A stretch of 64,000 bases of DNA from Ignavibacteria bacterium (GTDB taxonomy: Bacteria; Bacteroidota; Ignavibacteria; Kapaibacteriales; Kapaibacteriaceae), in contig VGVV01000002.1 in NCBI GenBank assembly GCA_016873895.1, forward strand, positions 36,188 to 100,187, written 5' to 3'. Position 1 is the stretch's first letter. Every line of letters begins with the position of its first letter. Below the pieces are notes generated by a model that saw only the letters and a list, made by a program, of their open reading frames with translations, ran no database searches and had not been told where the DNA came from. The translations under genes and the position numbers were made by a program. Positions 9,525 to 19,227 of the stretch are shown piece by piece.

Positions 9525-10638
9525 TCTTCACTGTAAGCTCATCGCAAACACGATAACCTTCTGCAGTAAGGCTAAGCACATTATTGGCATCGTTAATGAA
9601 GCCTTCGTCGATCCAGTACTGTAGGTTTGGATGGAGATGCTTTCGAAGATCTATGTTGAATTTCGACTGAACGTCATGTAGTGGGATCCCATCCGCGCGT
9701 AGGTGCAGGAAGAGAAATTCGGATAGCAGGTCTTGTGGAGTTAGTTCTTCGCGGTTTGCTTCGGGCAATGTACCGTTGCTTACATCTTGCATCCATGATG
9801 TAAGCGAGCGCTTATTCCAGTATCGAGTTGTACCGACGAAGCCGTGGGCACTGGGCCCGTATGCAAGATAGTTCGCTGCATGCCAGTAGGTAAGGTTGTG
9901 TTTGCATTCAAAGCCAGGCTTTGCAAAGTTGCTTACTTCGTATTGGTGGTAGCCTGCAGACCGCAACGTGTCGATCACAAGCTTGTACATCTCTACGTCT
10001 ACCTCTTCTGGTAGGGGTTGCACGAGCCCCTTCTTCAATTTCGCATAGAGAGGAGTTCCGTGCTCGTAGATCAAGGAGTAAGCGCTGATGTGATCGGGTT
10101 GCAGTGCAACCATGCATTCAAGATTGTGCGTGAGTGTCTCTATTGTTTGACCAGGAACGGCGAACATGAGGTCCATGTTAACGTTTCTGAAGCCTGCTTT
10201 GCGCGCGAGTACCATGGCCTGTTCGGCTTGATCCGCATCGTGGATGCGATCTAAAAACGCAAGCTCTGAAGCAGTGAATGATTGCACACCAAACGACAAC
10301 CTGTTGATACCTGTGGCGTGATAAGCCTCTAGACGGTCAAGTGTTACGGTGCCGGGATTACATTCCATAGTCCACTCAGCTGATTCGCCGATGTGTATAG
10401 TTTCTCGCAGCCTCTCATTGATGCGCCCAATTGCCTTTGGGGAGAGCAGCGAGGGCGTGCCGCCTCCGAAAAACACGGAAGTTGCCATTGCCCCACTGTA
10501 TTGATCTCTGCGTAGGTCTATCTCTTGCAGGAGTACATCGGTAAAACGATCTACATGCGCCAAAGATTCGATACTGTAAAAGTCACAGTATGAACATTTC
10601 TTTTCGCAAAAAGGGATATGAAGGTAAAGCCCGAACAT
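9505..10638 (-). CDS. hemW: HemW-like radical SAM protein
   Basis: The 377-residue radical SAM enzyme of the HemW (formerly HemN-like) family is a heme chaperone or coproporphyrinogen oxidase relative. The cluster motif CxxxCxxC is CEKKCSYC near the N-terminus, followed by GGGTPS. The family-specific HNLTYW..NYLAYGPSAHGF segment is present. I place the start at the ATG at 10638, which overlaps the lepB stop as TGATG; a longer frame upstream only re-reads lepB. The last residues (LGTRY) and the TAG stop are encoded by the GTACCTA repeat array. The gene is last in the lepA-lepB-lepB-hemW operon. Confidence 0.93.
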   Translation of the reverse strand: MFGLYLHIPFCEKKCSYCDFYSIESLAHVDRFTDVLLQEIDLRRDQYSGAMATSVFFGGGTPSLLSPKAIGRINERLRETIHIGESAEWTMECNPGTVTLDRLEAYHATGINRLSFGVQSFTASELAFLDRIHDADQAEQAMVLARKAGFRNVNMDLMFAVPGQTIETLTHNLECMVALQPDHISAYSLIYEHGTPLYAKLKKGLVQPLPEEVDVEMYKLVIDTLRSAGYHQYEVSNFAKPGFECKHNLTYWHAANYLAYGPSAHGFVGTTRYWNKRSLTSWMQDVSNGTLPEANREELTPQDLLSEFLFLHLRADGIPLHDVQSKFNIDLRKHLHPNLQYWIDEGFINDANNVLSLTAEGYRVCDELTVKILGTRY

Positions 10639-11237
10639 CAGTAGATACCATTGAAAATGCGGTCCCATCGAATATGAGGCAACGGATTGCTCTCGCTAGG
10701 TCCATGCGACCAATAGATGAAGAGTGGGCTTCCCTTGAGATCTTCGATGGCAACAGAGCCCCAGTATCGCGAGTCGTAGGAGTTACGTCGATTATCTCCA
10801 ACAACGTAAACGGAGTCTAACCCAACAATGATAGGCCCACGTGTAGGCACCGTAAGGGGTAGGGGGCTTGTTGGGATTTTTGCCTCTGGTGGTGTTGGAA
10901 GCGGAACTCCATTAACGATGATGGCATCCTCCGTAAGCCGTACAGTATCTCCAGGAACAGCTACTACACGCTTTACAAAAAGCTGGTTATTGAATTGGGC
11001 AATGGAATCGTGGTGACGAAAGATGACAATGTCTCCACGATGTACATCACTCCATAGATACGCCAGCTTACTAACCACAATGAAGTCTCCGGATAGGAGC
11101 GTGTTCTCCATCGAGTGCGATGGGATTTCGTAGGCTCCAATTACAAAGACACGCAACAGAATGGCCACAACAGCGGCATAAAGTCCGGTAACAAGAATGT
11201 CGCGAAGTCGGGTATGTTCTAGGCCTGTATCAGGCAT
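10638..11237 (-). CDS. lepB: Signal peptidase I (short paralogue)
   Basis: The 199-residue type I signal peptidase cleaves Sec signal peptides at the inner membrane. One transmembrane helix (about 13-36) is followed by the catalytic serine Ser42 in PSHSMENTL and the catalytic lysine Lys89 in FVKRVVAVPGD. The C-terminal box GDNRRNSYDSRYWG is present. It sits 28 bases downstream of a second, longer lepB paralogue. It lacks that gene's insertions and so has the minimal S26 fold. Tandem paralogues may divide substrates; this is inference. Confidence 0.93.
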   Translation of the reverse strand: MPDTGLEHTRLRDILVTGLYAAVVAILLRVFVIGAYEIPSHSMENTLLSGDFIVVSKLAYLWSDVHRGDIVIFRHHDSIAQFNNQLFVKRVVAVPGDTVRLTEDAIIVNGVPLPTPPEAKIPTSPLPLTVPTRGPIIVGLDSVYVVGDNRRNSYDSRYWGSVAIEDLKGSPLFIYWSHGPSESNPLPHIRWDRIFNGIY

Positions 11238-11265
11238 GGTTTACTGTTGCGGTGATAGGCACGCA

Positions 11266-12240
11266 TTAGTTGATGATCGTGCCAAGACGACCCCACCGAA
11301 TAGACTTTAGTCGTTGTAAAAACGAAAGTCTCTTGCCTGACTGAGCATCGTCCGGCTCCCAGCTCCAGTAGACAACCATAGGCGTGCCCACCACATCGTC
11401 TTCTGGAATAAAGCCCCAGAACCGGGAGTCGAGTGAGTTGTCGCGGTTGTCGCCCATACCAAAAACATAGTTGCGTTCAACCGTGTAGGTCGATGCAGAA
11501 ACACCGTCGATCCTACGATTGTACTGATCAACCTCGTGTCCTTCACGACCAATAAATACAGCCCATTCGGCAAAATTCTGCTCGGTTAGGTCGATGATGT
11601 CGCCTTGCTTTGGGATGCGAATCGGACCATAATCATCTCGCGTGTATCCACGTCCAGCAGGAAATGTAGATGCTCTATCGCTCTCGTACACTTGCTTGCG
11701 TACCTCCGCATCCCAGCTGTAAAACTGGCCATGTTTTGGCAACGGATATTCAACGCCATTCACGTAGATCTTGCCAGCTTTTATGAACAGCATATCTCCG
11801 GCAACTGCTACGCATCGCTTAAGATAGTATTCAAAATTCTGCGGCTTTACCTCGTAGCGATTACCTGGAAACACAAACACGATAATGTCGCCTTGTGCTG
11901 GTTTCCACAGTGCAGGTAGCTTGAAGTAGGGAAGGGGCTGATTGATAAAAGGGATGATCTGTGGCGTAGATGGCCCGTACTTGAACTTGTTCACAAACAA
12001 GAAGTCGCCAGCCATAACGGTGCTCTCCATCGAGCCGGTAGGCACCACAAAAGAAGCAAGAGCAAGACCGTTGACGATAGTTACAACGGTAACGGCCCAG
12101 ACAACCGTTTTAACGGTAGCAATGATGTGCTCTCCGAGAGTTTGTGGCTTCGGGGCATTCAATCGATTATGTCGCCTGCGCTTAAGGTATGACCCAATCG
12201 GTTCTGGCAGACGATCATATAGTGCATCAACAAGCGACAT
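11266..12240 (-). CDS. lepB: Signal peptidase I (long paralogue)
   Basis: The 324-residue S26 signal peptidase has a longer cytoplasmic N-terminus with a basic RRRHNR stretch, then a transmembrane helix (about 42-65). The catalytic dyad is Ser70 (PTGSMEST) and Lys141 (YLKRCVAVAGD). The final box is GDNRDNSLDSRFWGFIPEDDVVG. A roughly 70-residue insertion between Lys141 and the final box distinguishes it from the short paralogue downstream. The ATG lies three bases after the lepA stop, so expression is presumably coupled to lepA, a lepA-lepB pairing seen in many bacteria. Confidence 0.94.
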   Translation of the reverse strand: MSLVDALYDRLPEPIGSYLKRRRHNRLNAPKPQTLGEHIIATVKTVVWAVTVVTIVNGLALASFVVPTGSMESTVMAGDFLFVNKFKYGPSTPQIIPFINQPLPYFKLPALWKPAQGDIIVFVFPGNRYEVKPQNFEYYLKRCVAVAGDMLFIKAGKIYVNGVEYPLPKHGQFYSWDAEVRKQVYESDRASTFPAGRGYTRDDYGPIRIPKQGDIIDLTEQNFAEWAVFIGREGHEVDQYNRRIDGVSASTYTVERNYVFGMGDNRDNSLDSRFWGFIPEDDVVGTPMVVYWSWEPDDAQSGKRLSFLQRLKSIRWGRLGTIIN

Positions 12241-12243
12241 ACA

Positions 12244-14043
12244 TCAATCCAATGAGAGAACAGCGTGAAATGCTTCTTGTGGTATCTCCACCTTGCCAAC
12301 CTGTTTCATTCGCTTTTTACCTTCCTTCTGCTTCTCGATCAGCTTGCGCTTACGAGAAATATCTCCACCGTAGCACTTGGCAAGAACGTTCTTGCGCATC
12401 GCACTGATAGATTCGCGTGCTATGATCTTTGCACCGATGGCTGCCTGAATTGCTACATCAAACATCTGACGTGGTATAAGCTCTTTGAGCTTTGTGCACA
12501 GCTTCTTACCCCACTCGTGTGCTTTCTGACGATGCACGATTGAGCTCAAGGCATCAACTTGCTCGCCATTGAGGAGAATATCCATGCGGACAAGTTCCCC
12601 AGCCTTGTAATCGGCGTACTCATAATCGAGTGATGCATAGCCCCGTGTATTAGACTTGAGCTTGTCGTAGAAGTCAAAGACAACTTCTCCTAATGGCAGC
12701 TCGAAGGTCATGTCTACGCGATCGGCTGACAGATAAGACTGGCCCAACATTTGTCCACGACGCTCCATACAGAGCTTCATGATCGTACCAACATATTCCG
12801 ATGGAGCAATGATCTGCGCACGAATGTAAGGCTCTTGTATCTCGTTGATCAGTGTCGGATTCGGTAACTGTGCTGGGTTGTCAACCCAGAGTACTTCATC
12901 GCGCGTTGTGATCACCTTGTACTGTACGTTCGGAACAGTAGTAACAATTGTCTGATTGAACTCCCGTTCGAGTCGTTCTTGTACAATTTCCATGTGCAAG
13001 AGGCCGAGGAAGCCACAGCGGAAACCAAAGCCAAGGGCGCTTGACGATTCGGGTTCGAAGGTGATGGCTGAGTCGTTGAGAGACAGTTTCCCGAGTGCTT
13101 CGCGCAAATCTTCAAAATCGTCACTATCGGCAGGATAGATGCCACTGAAAACCATTGGCTTTACCTCACGGAAGCCCGAGATCATCTGTGTGGTGGGATT
13201 CGAGGCCAGTGTAACTGTATCGCCAACTTTGGTGTCCTGCAGCTTGCGTATGGCAGCTGTGAAGTACCCCACGTCGCCGGCAGAGAGCACACCTGTGCGT
13301 TGCCGTTGCATAAAGAGTACGCCAACCTCATCAAGCTCGTAGGTCTGTCCGGTAGCCATGAAAAGAATCTTGTCTTTCTCTTTCATTGTACCATCGATTA
13401 CACGAACGTATACGATTACGCCGCGATATGCATCGAACACGGAGTCGTAGATAAGAGCACGCAAAGGGGCTTTGGGGTCGCCCTTGGGTGGCGGAATTCG
13501 GTCTACAACCGCTTCAAGAATCTCATCAATGCCGATTCCTGCCTTTGCTGATGCAAGGATCATGTCCTCTTCCTTGCAGCCGATTAGATCCATCACCTGT
13601 TTCTTCACATTGTCGATGGTTGTTACGGCACTAGGCAGGTCGATCTTGTTGATGACCGGGATAATCTCCAGTCCCTGGTCGATAGCCATGAACAAGTTTG
13701 AAATCGTTTGCGCCTCGACACCCTGTGTTGCATCAACAACCAGTAAAGCCCCCTCACAAGCACTGAGAGAGCGCGATACTTCGTAGGAAAAGTCTACGTG
13801 CCCCGGTGTATCGATGAGGTTTAGCTTGTAGGTTTCGCCGTTGTTGGTCTTGTAATCCATCTGAATAGCATGCAGCTTGATGGTGATACCACGCTCTTGT
13901 TCAAGCGGGTTGTCATCAAGTATCTGGTTCATCGTCATCTCACGCGCCGAGACCCGTCCGGTTCGTTCCAACAATCTGTCTGCCAGCGTAGACTTCCCGT
14001 GATCGATGTGCGCTATGATGCAAAAGTTGCGGTAGTTCTGCAT
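12244..14043 (-). CDS. lepA: Elongation factor 4 (LepA)
   Basis: The 599-residue back-translocating GTPase acts on the ribosome. G1 is AHIDHGKST and G3 is [14 protein letters not shown], the LepA-specific C-terminal domain and a basic tail ([18 protein letters not shown]) follow. The start is the ATG at 14043, giving [17 protein letters not shown] and exactly the usual family length. The frame stays open upstream to 14268, but those residues are translated repeat DNA and are rejected. A TATCTTTG box (14051-14058) ends 7 bases before the ATG, suggesting a near-leaderless mRNA. Confidence 0.97.
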   Translation of the reverse strand: MQNYRNFCIIAHIDHGKSTLADRLLERTGRVSAREMTMNQILDDNPLEQERGITIKLHAIQMDYKTNNGETYKLNLIDTPGHVDFSYEVSRSLSACEGALLVVDATQGVEAQTISNLFMAIDQGLEIIPVINKIDLPSAVTTIDNVKKQVMDLIGCKEEDMILASAKAGIGIDEILEAVVDRIPPPKGDPKAPLRALIYDSVFDAYRGVIVYVRVIDGTMKEKDKILFMATGQTYELDEVGVLFMQRQRTGVLSAGDVGYFTAAIRKLQDTKVGDTVTLASNPTTQMISGFREVKPMVFSGIYPADSDDFEDLREALGKLSLNDSAITFEPESSSALGFGFRCGFLGLLHMEIVQERLEREFNQTIVTTVPNVQYKVITTRDEVLWVDNPAQLPNPTLINEIQEPYIRAQIIAPSEYVGTIMKLCMERRGQMLGQSYLSADRVDMTFELPLGEVVFDFYDKLKSNTRGYASLDYEYADYKAGELVRMDILLNGEQVDALSSIVHRQKAHEWGKKLCTKLKELIPRQMFDVAIQAAIGAKIIARESISAMRKNVLAKCYGGDISRKRKLIEKQKEGKKRMKQVGKVEIPQEAFHAVLSLD

Positions 14044-14050
14044 AAGTGAG

Positions 14051-14058
14051 CAAAGATA
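14051..14058 (-). promoter_or_regulatory. TAnnTTTG -7-like box of lepA operon
   Basis: On the minus strand the bases read TATCTTTG, an exact match to the Bacteroidota -7 consensus TAnnTTTG, 7 bases before the lepA ATG. No clear -33 TTTG element is visible upstream. If it is used, transcription would begin at or just before the start codon. Confidence 0.5.
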
Positions 14059-14076
14059 CGGAAGAAGAGAACAGCG

Positions 14077-14166
14077 AGTGCCGAGTGCCGAGTGCCGAAC
14101 AGATAAGTGCCGAGTACCGGGTGCCGAACAGCGGATGTCTTTCCTGCGAAAGCGGGAATCCAGGAT
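14077..14166. repeat. GTGCCGA heptamer array plus ATTCCCGC palindrome
   Basis: Three clean AGTGCCG units (14077-14097) are followed by degenerate copies (14106-14127) and the hairpin-forming sequence TTTCCTGCGAAAGCGGGAATCC (14140-14161). It occupies most of the divergent spacer between lepA and the NTF2-like gene. It is the same kind of composite seen elsewhere in the window but with a different heptamer sequence. Confidence 0.8.
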
Positions 14167-14231
14167 TTCACGCAATTCCAAACACTCTCCACTTAACCTG
14201 ACCCATTGGTCGGAAACCGAACCAAACTGCG

Positions 14232-14239
14232 TAGTTTTG
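14232..14239 (+). promoter_or_regulatory. TAnnTTTG box upstream of NTF2-like gene
   Basis: The sequence TAGTTTTG matches the Bacteroidota -7 consensus and lies 46 bases before the ATG at 14286. An AAGGATAG Shine-Dalgarno-like stretch follows near the start, so this gene would have a normal leader. Confidence 0.4.
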
Positions 14240-14285
14240 TGTTCCTGCCGTTCACCACCATTTATCATTCAAAGGATAGAGCCCC

Positions 14286-14648
14286 ATGGCAAACCCAGAC
14301 TTTTCGGTATTGTTCAATGGTATCGATGCTAAGGACCATGTACTTTTTGGTACGTTCTTGACTGACGATGCACAGTTTCGTTTTGCGAACCACCCGGCAG
14401 TAGTTGGCAAGGACACAATCGTAAACTTCCTCGAGGGTTGGTTCCAGAGCATAGCAGCTATCGAGCATAGCAACCTCAGCGTGCGCGAAGCAGACGAATT
14501 TGTTCTTACAGAGGGCACTGTCACGTATACACGTCACAGCGGCTCAACACTTTCTGTTCCTTTTGCAAACGTGTTCAACATGGTCGATGGCAAGATCAAG
14601 GACTATTTGATCTACGTAGACAATTCAACGCTGTACACAGAAGAGTAA
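14286..14648 (+). CDS. NTF2-like / SnoaL-like small protein
   Basis: The 120-residue protein has the cone-shaped NTF2-like (SnoaL) pattern: an N-terminal helix (NGIDAKDHVLFGTFLTDDAQF), a central helix (KDTIVNFLEGWFQSI), and alternating strands ending GKIKDYLIYVDNS. No catalytic residues can be assigned. Members are ligand-binding proteins, isomerases or stress-associated proteins. It is monocistronic, divergent from lepA and convergent with the propeller lipoprotein gene. Its ATG has an AAGGATAG purine run upstream. Confidence 0.75.
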   Translation: MANPDFSVLFNGIDAKDHVLFGTFLTDDAQFRFANHPAVVGKDTIVNFLEGWFQSIAAIEHSNLSVREADEFVLTEGTVTYTRHSGSTLSVPFANVFNMVDGKIKDYLIYVDNSTLYTEE

Positions 14649-14659
14649 GCAGCGAGCAG

Positions 14660-14683
14660 GGCGGGCCATTGTGCTCGCCCTTG
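14660..14683. terminator. Possible bidirectional hairpin between convergent genes
   Basis: AGGGCGGGC and GCTCGCCCT are complementary over 9 positions with one G-U pair and flank a 6-base loop (CATTGT). It lies in the 49-base spacer between the convergent NTF2-like and lipoprotein genes. There is no T-tract, so intrinsic termination is uncertain. Confidence 0.4.
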
Positions 14684-14697
14684 TCATATCTGCCGTG

Positions 14698-15609
14698 CTA
14701 CTCGCTGCTCCTCTTTACCACCCATGCAAAGTACCTGCTGTCGGGGCTCATCACGAGTCGTGACACGGTTCCTTTCACGTAGGGTGAAACGTATGGTCTC
14801 CAGGTACGGGGCTTGTTGTAGGTGGCGCAACCGTAGAGCGTGCCATTTGCGAAAGTGAAAATCGTGCCTTCGTACATCCAGCAGAAATCTTCAGTGCCTT
14901 TGGGAAGAGTAACGAGTGTGTCGACGCTTTGACTGTCGCCGGCGGTTGCGATGATCTTCAGCGCAGTGGAATCTGACTTGTCGACGTACGTCAAGAGGCC
15001 ATTGGGTGCGCGTTTAATGCAGCGTCCAACCTTTGATGCAATCTCTATCTTGCTCGAATCCACGGTGTTGTATACTACCAGCCGATGTGGTGTTGCTCCA
15101 TCTTCAGATCCAACAACAAATACCGCAACATGGCTCGCATCAAGCCATGTGTGATAACCGATACGCGTGGCAGGGATGATCGGCCCGAGCCCCTTACCTT
15201 TTGAGTCATACTCCCAAAGCTGCTGCGACTCCGTGTATGCATTGCCATCGGCTGCAGGTTTGCCTACGTAGATTGCCGTGAAGCGACCGTTGACTGTTGG
15301 TGTTGGCGAGAATTCGGATGCCGGACTTGCCGTTATCCGCGTCATAGTGCCCGATGCAAGATCGTAGCGCATTACGTCTGGAGAACCATCTCCTTCCTGA
15401 TCCGACGAGTACAGCAGATACTTGCTGTCGTTACTAAAGCATGGTTGATTGTCGTAGCCTTCATGCTGTGTAATCTGCTGGACGTCTGTTACTTCGAGTG
15501 TGCGCTCGTTGAACTTCGCTATCCAGATTTCCGTGTTGGGAAGGGGCTCATTGCGGACTGTTGCGCAGCTTATACACACGCATGAGAAAAGAATGAAGTA
15601 GGCTTTCAT
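14698..15609 (-). CDS. Beta-propeller (PD40/TolB-like) lipoprotein
   Basis: The 303-residue protein begins with a short hydrophobic signal (MKAYFILFSCVCISC) containing two candidate lipidation cysteines at 10 and 15, so it is a probable lipoprotein. The body has repeated WD40-like/PD40 strands, for example QPCFSNDSKYLLYSSDQ, PDVMRYDLASGTMTRIT and YVVWVVKRS-type blades near the end (MSPDSRYFAWVVK). The role is unknown; such propellers usually bind proteins or glycans in the periplasm. It overlaps the upstream OM-barrel gene by four bases. Confidence 0.75.
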   Translation of the reverse strand: MKAYFILFSCVCISCATVRNEPLPNTEIWIAKFNERTLEVTDVQQITQHEGYDNQPCFSNDSKYLLYSSDQEGDGSPDVMRYDLASGTMTRITASPASEFSPTPTVNGRFTAIYVGKPAADGNAYTESQQLWEYDSKGKGLGPIIPATRIGYHTWLDASHVAVFVVGSEDGATPHRLVVYNTVDSSKIEIASKVGRCIKRAPNGLLTYVDKSDSTALKIIATAGDSQSVDTLVTLPKGTEDFCWMYEGTIFTFANGTLYGCATYNKPRTWRPYVSPYVKGTVSRLVMSPDSRYFAWVVKRSSE

Positions 15610-16685
15610 AGCGGACCAGTTGTGAGTCGTGTTGAGACTGACAGCGTAAAGTATGTCTCTGAAGATCGTGCACCGTTGGTGCTCGCATTGATAAACAGAC
15701 CATTGTACTCAATCCTTCGACATTCACCACGAAGGCGCACGTATTCAGTTACGTCATAATCATTATTTACCAATCCAGCAGTTGCCGCAAATGAGCCCAT
15801 CACGGGGGGCGAGACGATGATCGCATCTGGATCGAAGTAGCGCTCAATCCGGCTAGCGATACGGATCGATCGCGAACAAGCATACCTCGCAGCAACACCA
15901 GCATACCATTGGTTGCTCATGCCGCTCGTTGGTTTTTCTTGCAAGCACAGGTCGAGCAGTCCAACCACGGTAAGATTATCTGTTGCGCTCCATTCACACC
16001 AAACGTTGTTGTGGAACCGCGTTAGTGAAGGCTTGTCGCGAGGCTGATCATTGCCTACATACGTGTTCCACGAAATCGTCATTGTCGAGTCTGGACGCCA
16101 CTTCAGAGCTGTTCCAGCAGAGAGGTCGTCATTAACATCAACAATGCGCTGCCATCCGTTCAGGAGTAGAATACTGGAACTAAGCTGCGCGCTCACGTTG
16201 TACGTGCTTGATATGCCCGTCTCATAATATGGTGTGTTGTCTGCAGTAAACGATCGTGATAGTGTAGCATTATCACGCGCGATCATAGACTCATAACCAA
16301 TATGTGATGGTAGCAATCCAATGCTGTATGTGATATCATCGGTAATTCGACTTGTAAAGGACGCTTCTTGCAGAAAGCGGAATGAGTAGTCGTCACCGGT
16401 ATAATTAGCTCTTGGGAACCATCCATCTTGGAATGCTATGCGCCATGACGACTGCTTTGAAGATCCAATGATTTCGGCATAGCCCTGCATCACGCCAATC
16501 GTGCGGTCGAGGGATGGTTGCAGTGTGAACATACGCTTGCCACCATCCGGCCGAACGGTGGATTGCGAGCCTACGATGTAGGCAAGAAATCCCAATCGAA
16601 TCTCCATGTCATCATCGGCAACAAGGCTGGGATAGGGCAGTGACGCGAATAGGAGGATGAACAGGAGCCGCGGGATTCGTGTCAC
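15606..16685 (-). CDS. Putative outer-membrane beta-barrel (BBP2/OmpL-like)
   Basis: The 359-residue protein has a signal peptide (about 1-23) and many alternating amphipathic strands. The GLLPSHIGYESM..SRSFTADNTPYYETGI region resembles the putative beta-barrel porin-2 (OmpL-like) family. Transport specificity cannot be read from the sequence. It follows proS by 15 bases and overlaps the propeller lipoprotein gene by ATGA. The two envelope genes therefore appear to be the distal part of a ruvB-proS operon. Confidence 0.65.
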   Translation of the reverse strand: MTRIPRLLFILLFASLPYPSLVADDDMEIRLGFLAYIVGSQSTVRPDGGKRMFTLQPSLDRTIGVMQGYAEIIGSSKQSSWRIAFQDGWFPRANYTGDDYSFRFLQEASFTSRITDDITYSIGLLPSHIGYESMIARDNATLSRSFTADNTPYYETGISSTYNVSAQLSSSILLLNGWQRIVDVNDDLSAGTALKWRPDSTMTISWNTYVGNDQPRDKPSLTRFHNNVWCEWSATDNLTVVGLLDLCLQEKPTSGMSNQWYAGVAARYACSRSIRIASRIERYFDPDAIIVSPPVMGSFAATAGLVNNDYDVTEYVRLRGECRRIEYNGLFINASTNGARSSETYFTLSVSTRLTTGPL

Positions 16686-16700
16686 GATACACCTACAAGC

Positions 16701-18167
16701 TCAATATGCCCGGGCAAACAGCACACGTTGCGTGCTTGGTTTACCAGTGCGCACGCACACGCCTTGCTCCTGTGGGTTGTTCAGCGGGATACAGCGTATC
16801 GTTGCCTTTGTCTCGTCTTTGATGAGATCTTCTGTCTCGCCAGTGCCATCCCAATGTGCGCTTACGAAGCCCCCTTTCTCATCGAGAGCTTTTATGAATT
16901 CTTCCCATGAATCAACGCGCGTGATGCGTTCGTCGCGGAAACTCTTAGCACGTTCAAAGAGGTTGCGCTGGATTTCATCAAGAAGGTTCGCAACGTAATC
17001 GCCGATACCTTCGAGCGCTACACTCTGTTTTTCGCGTGTGTCGCGACGTGCAACCTCGATGGTTCCGGCGGCAAGGTCGCGCGCGCCTACGGCTAAGCGA
17101 ACAGGGATGCCGATCTTTTCGTACTCAGCAAACTTGTAACCTGGACGGTTTTGATCGTCTGTGTCGATCTTGACGCGGATGCCTCGTGTACGAAGTTCTT
17201 TGGCCACATTGTTGATCGCTTCGTCAAGTTCTGCAAGGGGCTTAGGGATTGGTACTATCACTACTTGGTGCGGCGCAATCTTTGGTGGTATGATGAGTCC
17301 TTCATCATCTGAATGCGCCATAACAAGCGCGCCCATCAGACGTGTTGATACGCCCCATGAAGTGGCCCAAACATATTCGAGGGTGCCTTCTTTGGATGAG
17401 AACTGCACATCAAAGGCCTTGGCAAAGTTCTGACCTAAGAAGTGTGATGTGCCGGCCTGCAATGCTTTGCCGTCCTGCATAAGTGCTTCGATGCAGTATG
17501 TGTCTTCGGCGCCAGCAAAGCATTCATTGGCCGTCTTGACGCCCTTGATGACTGGCAGGGCCATCCACTCTTCGGCAAAGGTTGCGTAGACGTCGAGCAT
17601 CTTACGCGTTTCTTCAATTGCCTCTTCGCGTGTCGCGTGAGCAGTATGCCCCTCTTGCCAGAGGAATTCGGCGGTGCGCAGGAAGAGGCGCGTGCGCATT
17701 TCCCAGCGGACAACATTCGCCCACTGATTAATGAGCAACGGCAGATCGCGGTATGATTGAATCCAGTCGCGATAGGTGTTCCAGATGATGGTCTCTGACG
17801 TTGGACGCACGATGAGCTCTTCTTCGAGGCGCGCATCGGGGTCTACAACCACTCCGCTTCCATCTTCGGCATTCTTCAGACGATAATGCGTAACTACGGC
17901 ACACTCTTTGGCGAAGCCTTCGACGTGCGCGGCTTCCTTGCTCAAGAAGCTCTTCGGGATAAAGAGTGGGAAGTAGGCATTCACGTGCCCTGTCTCCTTG
18001 AACATGCGATCGAGCGTGTCGCGCATATTCTCCCATATCGCAAAGCCGTAGGGCTTGATCACCATGCAGCCCTTAACGGCTGAATAGTCTGCCAGGCCAG
18101 CCTTGCGAACAAGGTCTATATACCACTGTGAATAATCTTCGCTGCGAGAGGTGATGTCTTTGCTCAT
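16701..18167 (-). CDS. proS: Prolyl-tRNA synthetase, archaeal/eukaryotic-type
   Basis: The 488-residue class II aminoacyl-tRNA synthetase charges tRNA-Pro. It has motif 1 near [23 protein letters not shown] and [20 protein letters not shown] (motif 2), and [20 protein letters not shown] (motif 3). Length, absence of the INS editing insertion, and the C-terminal domain ending QRVLFARAY place it in the short ProS type 3 found in Thermus, Chlorobi and archaea. It starts 11 bases after the ruvB stop. Confidence 0.97.
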   Translation of the reverse strand: MSKDITSRSEDYSQWYIDLVRKAGLADYSAVKGCMVIKPYGFAIWENMRDTLDRMFKETGHVNAYFPLFIPKSFLSKEAAHVEGFAKECAVVTHYRLKNAEDGSGVVVDPDARLEEELIVRPTSETIIWNTYRDWIQSYRDLPLLINQWANVVRWEMRTRLFLRTAEFLWQEGHTAHATREEAIEETRKMLDVYATFAEEWMALPVIKGVKTANECFAGAEDTYCIEALMQDGKALQAGTSHFLGQNFAKAFDVQFSSKEGTLEYVWATSWGVSTRLMGALVMAHSDDEGLIIPPKIAPHQVVIVPIPKPLAELDEAINNVAKELRTRGIRVKIDTDDQNRPGYKFAEYEKIGIPVRLAVGARDLAAGTIEVARRDTREKQSVALEGIGDYVANLLDEIQRNLFERAKSFRDERITRVDSWEEFIKALDEKGGFVSAHWDGTGETEDLIKDETKATIRCIPLNNPQEQGVCVRTGKPSTQRVLFARAY

Positions 18168-18178
18168 ATCCTGCGAAT

Positions 18179-19204
18179 TTACGCAGGATCGAACAGGGGA
18201 GCATCTGGTTTCGGAGGCTGAAGTCCCATATGCCGGTAGGCAAGGGGCGTGGCGATGCGCCCGCGTGGTGTGCGCTGCAGGAATCCCTGTTGGATCAGAA
18301 ATGGCTCGTAGACTTCTTCAAGCGTACCGGCATCTTCGCCTACCGCCACCGCAAGTGTCGAGATGCCCACTGGACCGCCACCAAATTTCTCGATCAGGGC
18401 AAGGATCACTCTTGTATCCATCTCATCCAATCCGAACTCATCTACTTCGAGAGCTTCCAGTGCGATGCGTGCAATATCACGCGTAATGACGCCTGTGCCC
18501 TTTACGTCGGCAAAGTCGCGTGTGCGGCGAAGCAATCTATTGGCAATACGCGGGGTGCCTCGCGCCCTGCGCGCAAGCTCATTAGCCCCCTCTGGGTCTA
18601 TATCGGCACCAAGCAAATTTGCGCTACGCGAGATTACGCGTGCAAGCTCTGCGGCGTCGTAGTAGTCAAGGCGGTTGGTTATACCAAAGCGAGAACGCAA
18701 GGGTGCTGTCAGCAATCCCTGACGTGTTGTAGCGCCAACGAGGGTAAAGCGTGGGATGGCAAGTTGCACAGAACGTGCTGCCGGACCCGAGTCGATCATA
18801 ATGTCGAGTCGGAAGTCTTCCATGGCCGAGTAGAGATACTCTTCAACAACCGGCGACAGACGATGAATTTCGTCGATAAAGAGAATGTCGCTTTCGTCAA
18901 GGCTTGTTAGCAGTCCAGCAAGGTCGCCCGGCTTTTCCAGCACTGGTCCCGATGTGATCTTGATCTGTGCTGCCATCTCGCGAGCGATGATGTGTGATAG
19001 TGTTGTCTTGCCTAGTCCTGGTGGACCCGTCAAGAGCACATGGTCCAACGCTTCCCCACGCCCCTTGGCAGCAGCAATAAAGATTTTCAGATTCTCAACA
19101 ATCTTCGGCTGTCCAGTGAAGTCACTAAACGATACTGGGCGGAGCGATGCATCAATGTCATCGTCCATGCGTGTTGGATCTGTGTTTGGCTGCTTGCGAG
19201 ACAT
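18179..19204 (-). CDS. ruvB: Holliday junction branch-migration ATPase RuvB
   Basis: The 341-residue AAA+ motor drives branch migration with RuvA and RuvC. It has Walker [10 protein letters not shown], Walker B DEIHR, sensor [19 protein letters not shown] and the C-terminal winged helix FLQRTPRGR. The start is the ATG at 19204 (MSRKQPN), giving normal length. The frame extends upstream to 19459 only through repeat DNA. A TACCTTTG box ends three bases before the ATG. ruvA and ruvC are not in the window. Confidence 0.97.
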   Translation of the reverse strand: MSRKQPNTDPTRMDDDIDASLRPVSFSDFTGQPKIVENLKIFIAAAKGRGEALDHVLLTGPPGLGKTTLSHIIAREMAAQIKITSGPVLEKPGDLAGLLTSLDESDILFIDEIHRLSPVVEEYLYSAMEDFRLDIMIDSGPAARSVQLAIPRFTLVGATTRQGLLTAPLRSRFGITNRLDYYDAAELARVISRSANLLGADIDPEGANELARRARGTPRIANRLLRRTRDFADVKGTGVITRDIARIALEALEVDEFGLDEMDTRVILALIEKFGGGPVGISTLAVAVGEDAGTLEEVYEPFLIQQGFLQRTPRGRIATPLAYRHMGLQPPKPDAPLFDPA

Positions 19205-19207
19205 ACG

Positions 19208-19215
19208 CAAAGGTA
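19208..19215 (-). promoter_or_regulatory. TAnnTTTG box abutting ruvB start
   Basis: The minus strand reads TACCTTTG, then CGT, then the ruvB ATG. It matches the -7 consensus exactly, and the spacing implies a leaderless transcript. No -33 TTTG is seen. Confidence 0.5.
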
Positions 19216-19227
19216 GGGAAGAGTGGG

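Noticed and set aside
14044..14268. 75-residue N-terminal extension of LepA
   Set aside because: It translates only the GTGCCGA array and palindrome; the family N-terminus MQNYRNF begins at 14043, next to a promoter box.
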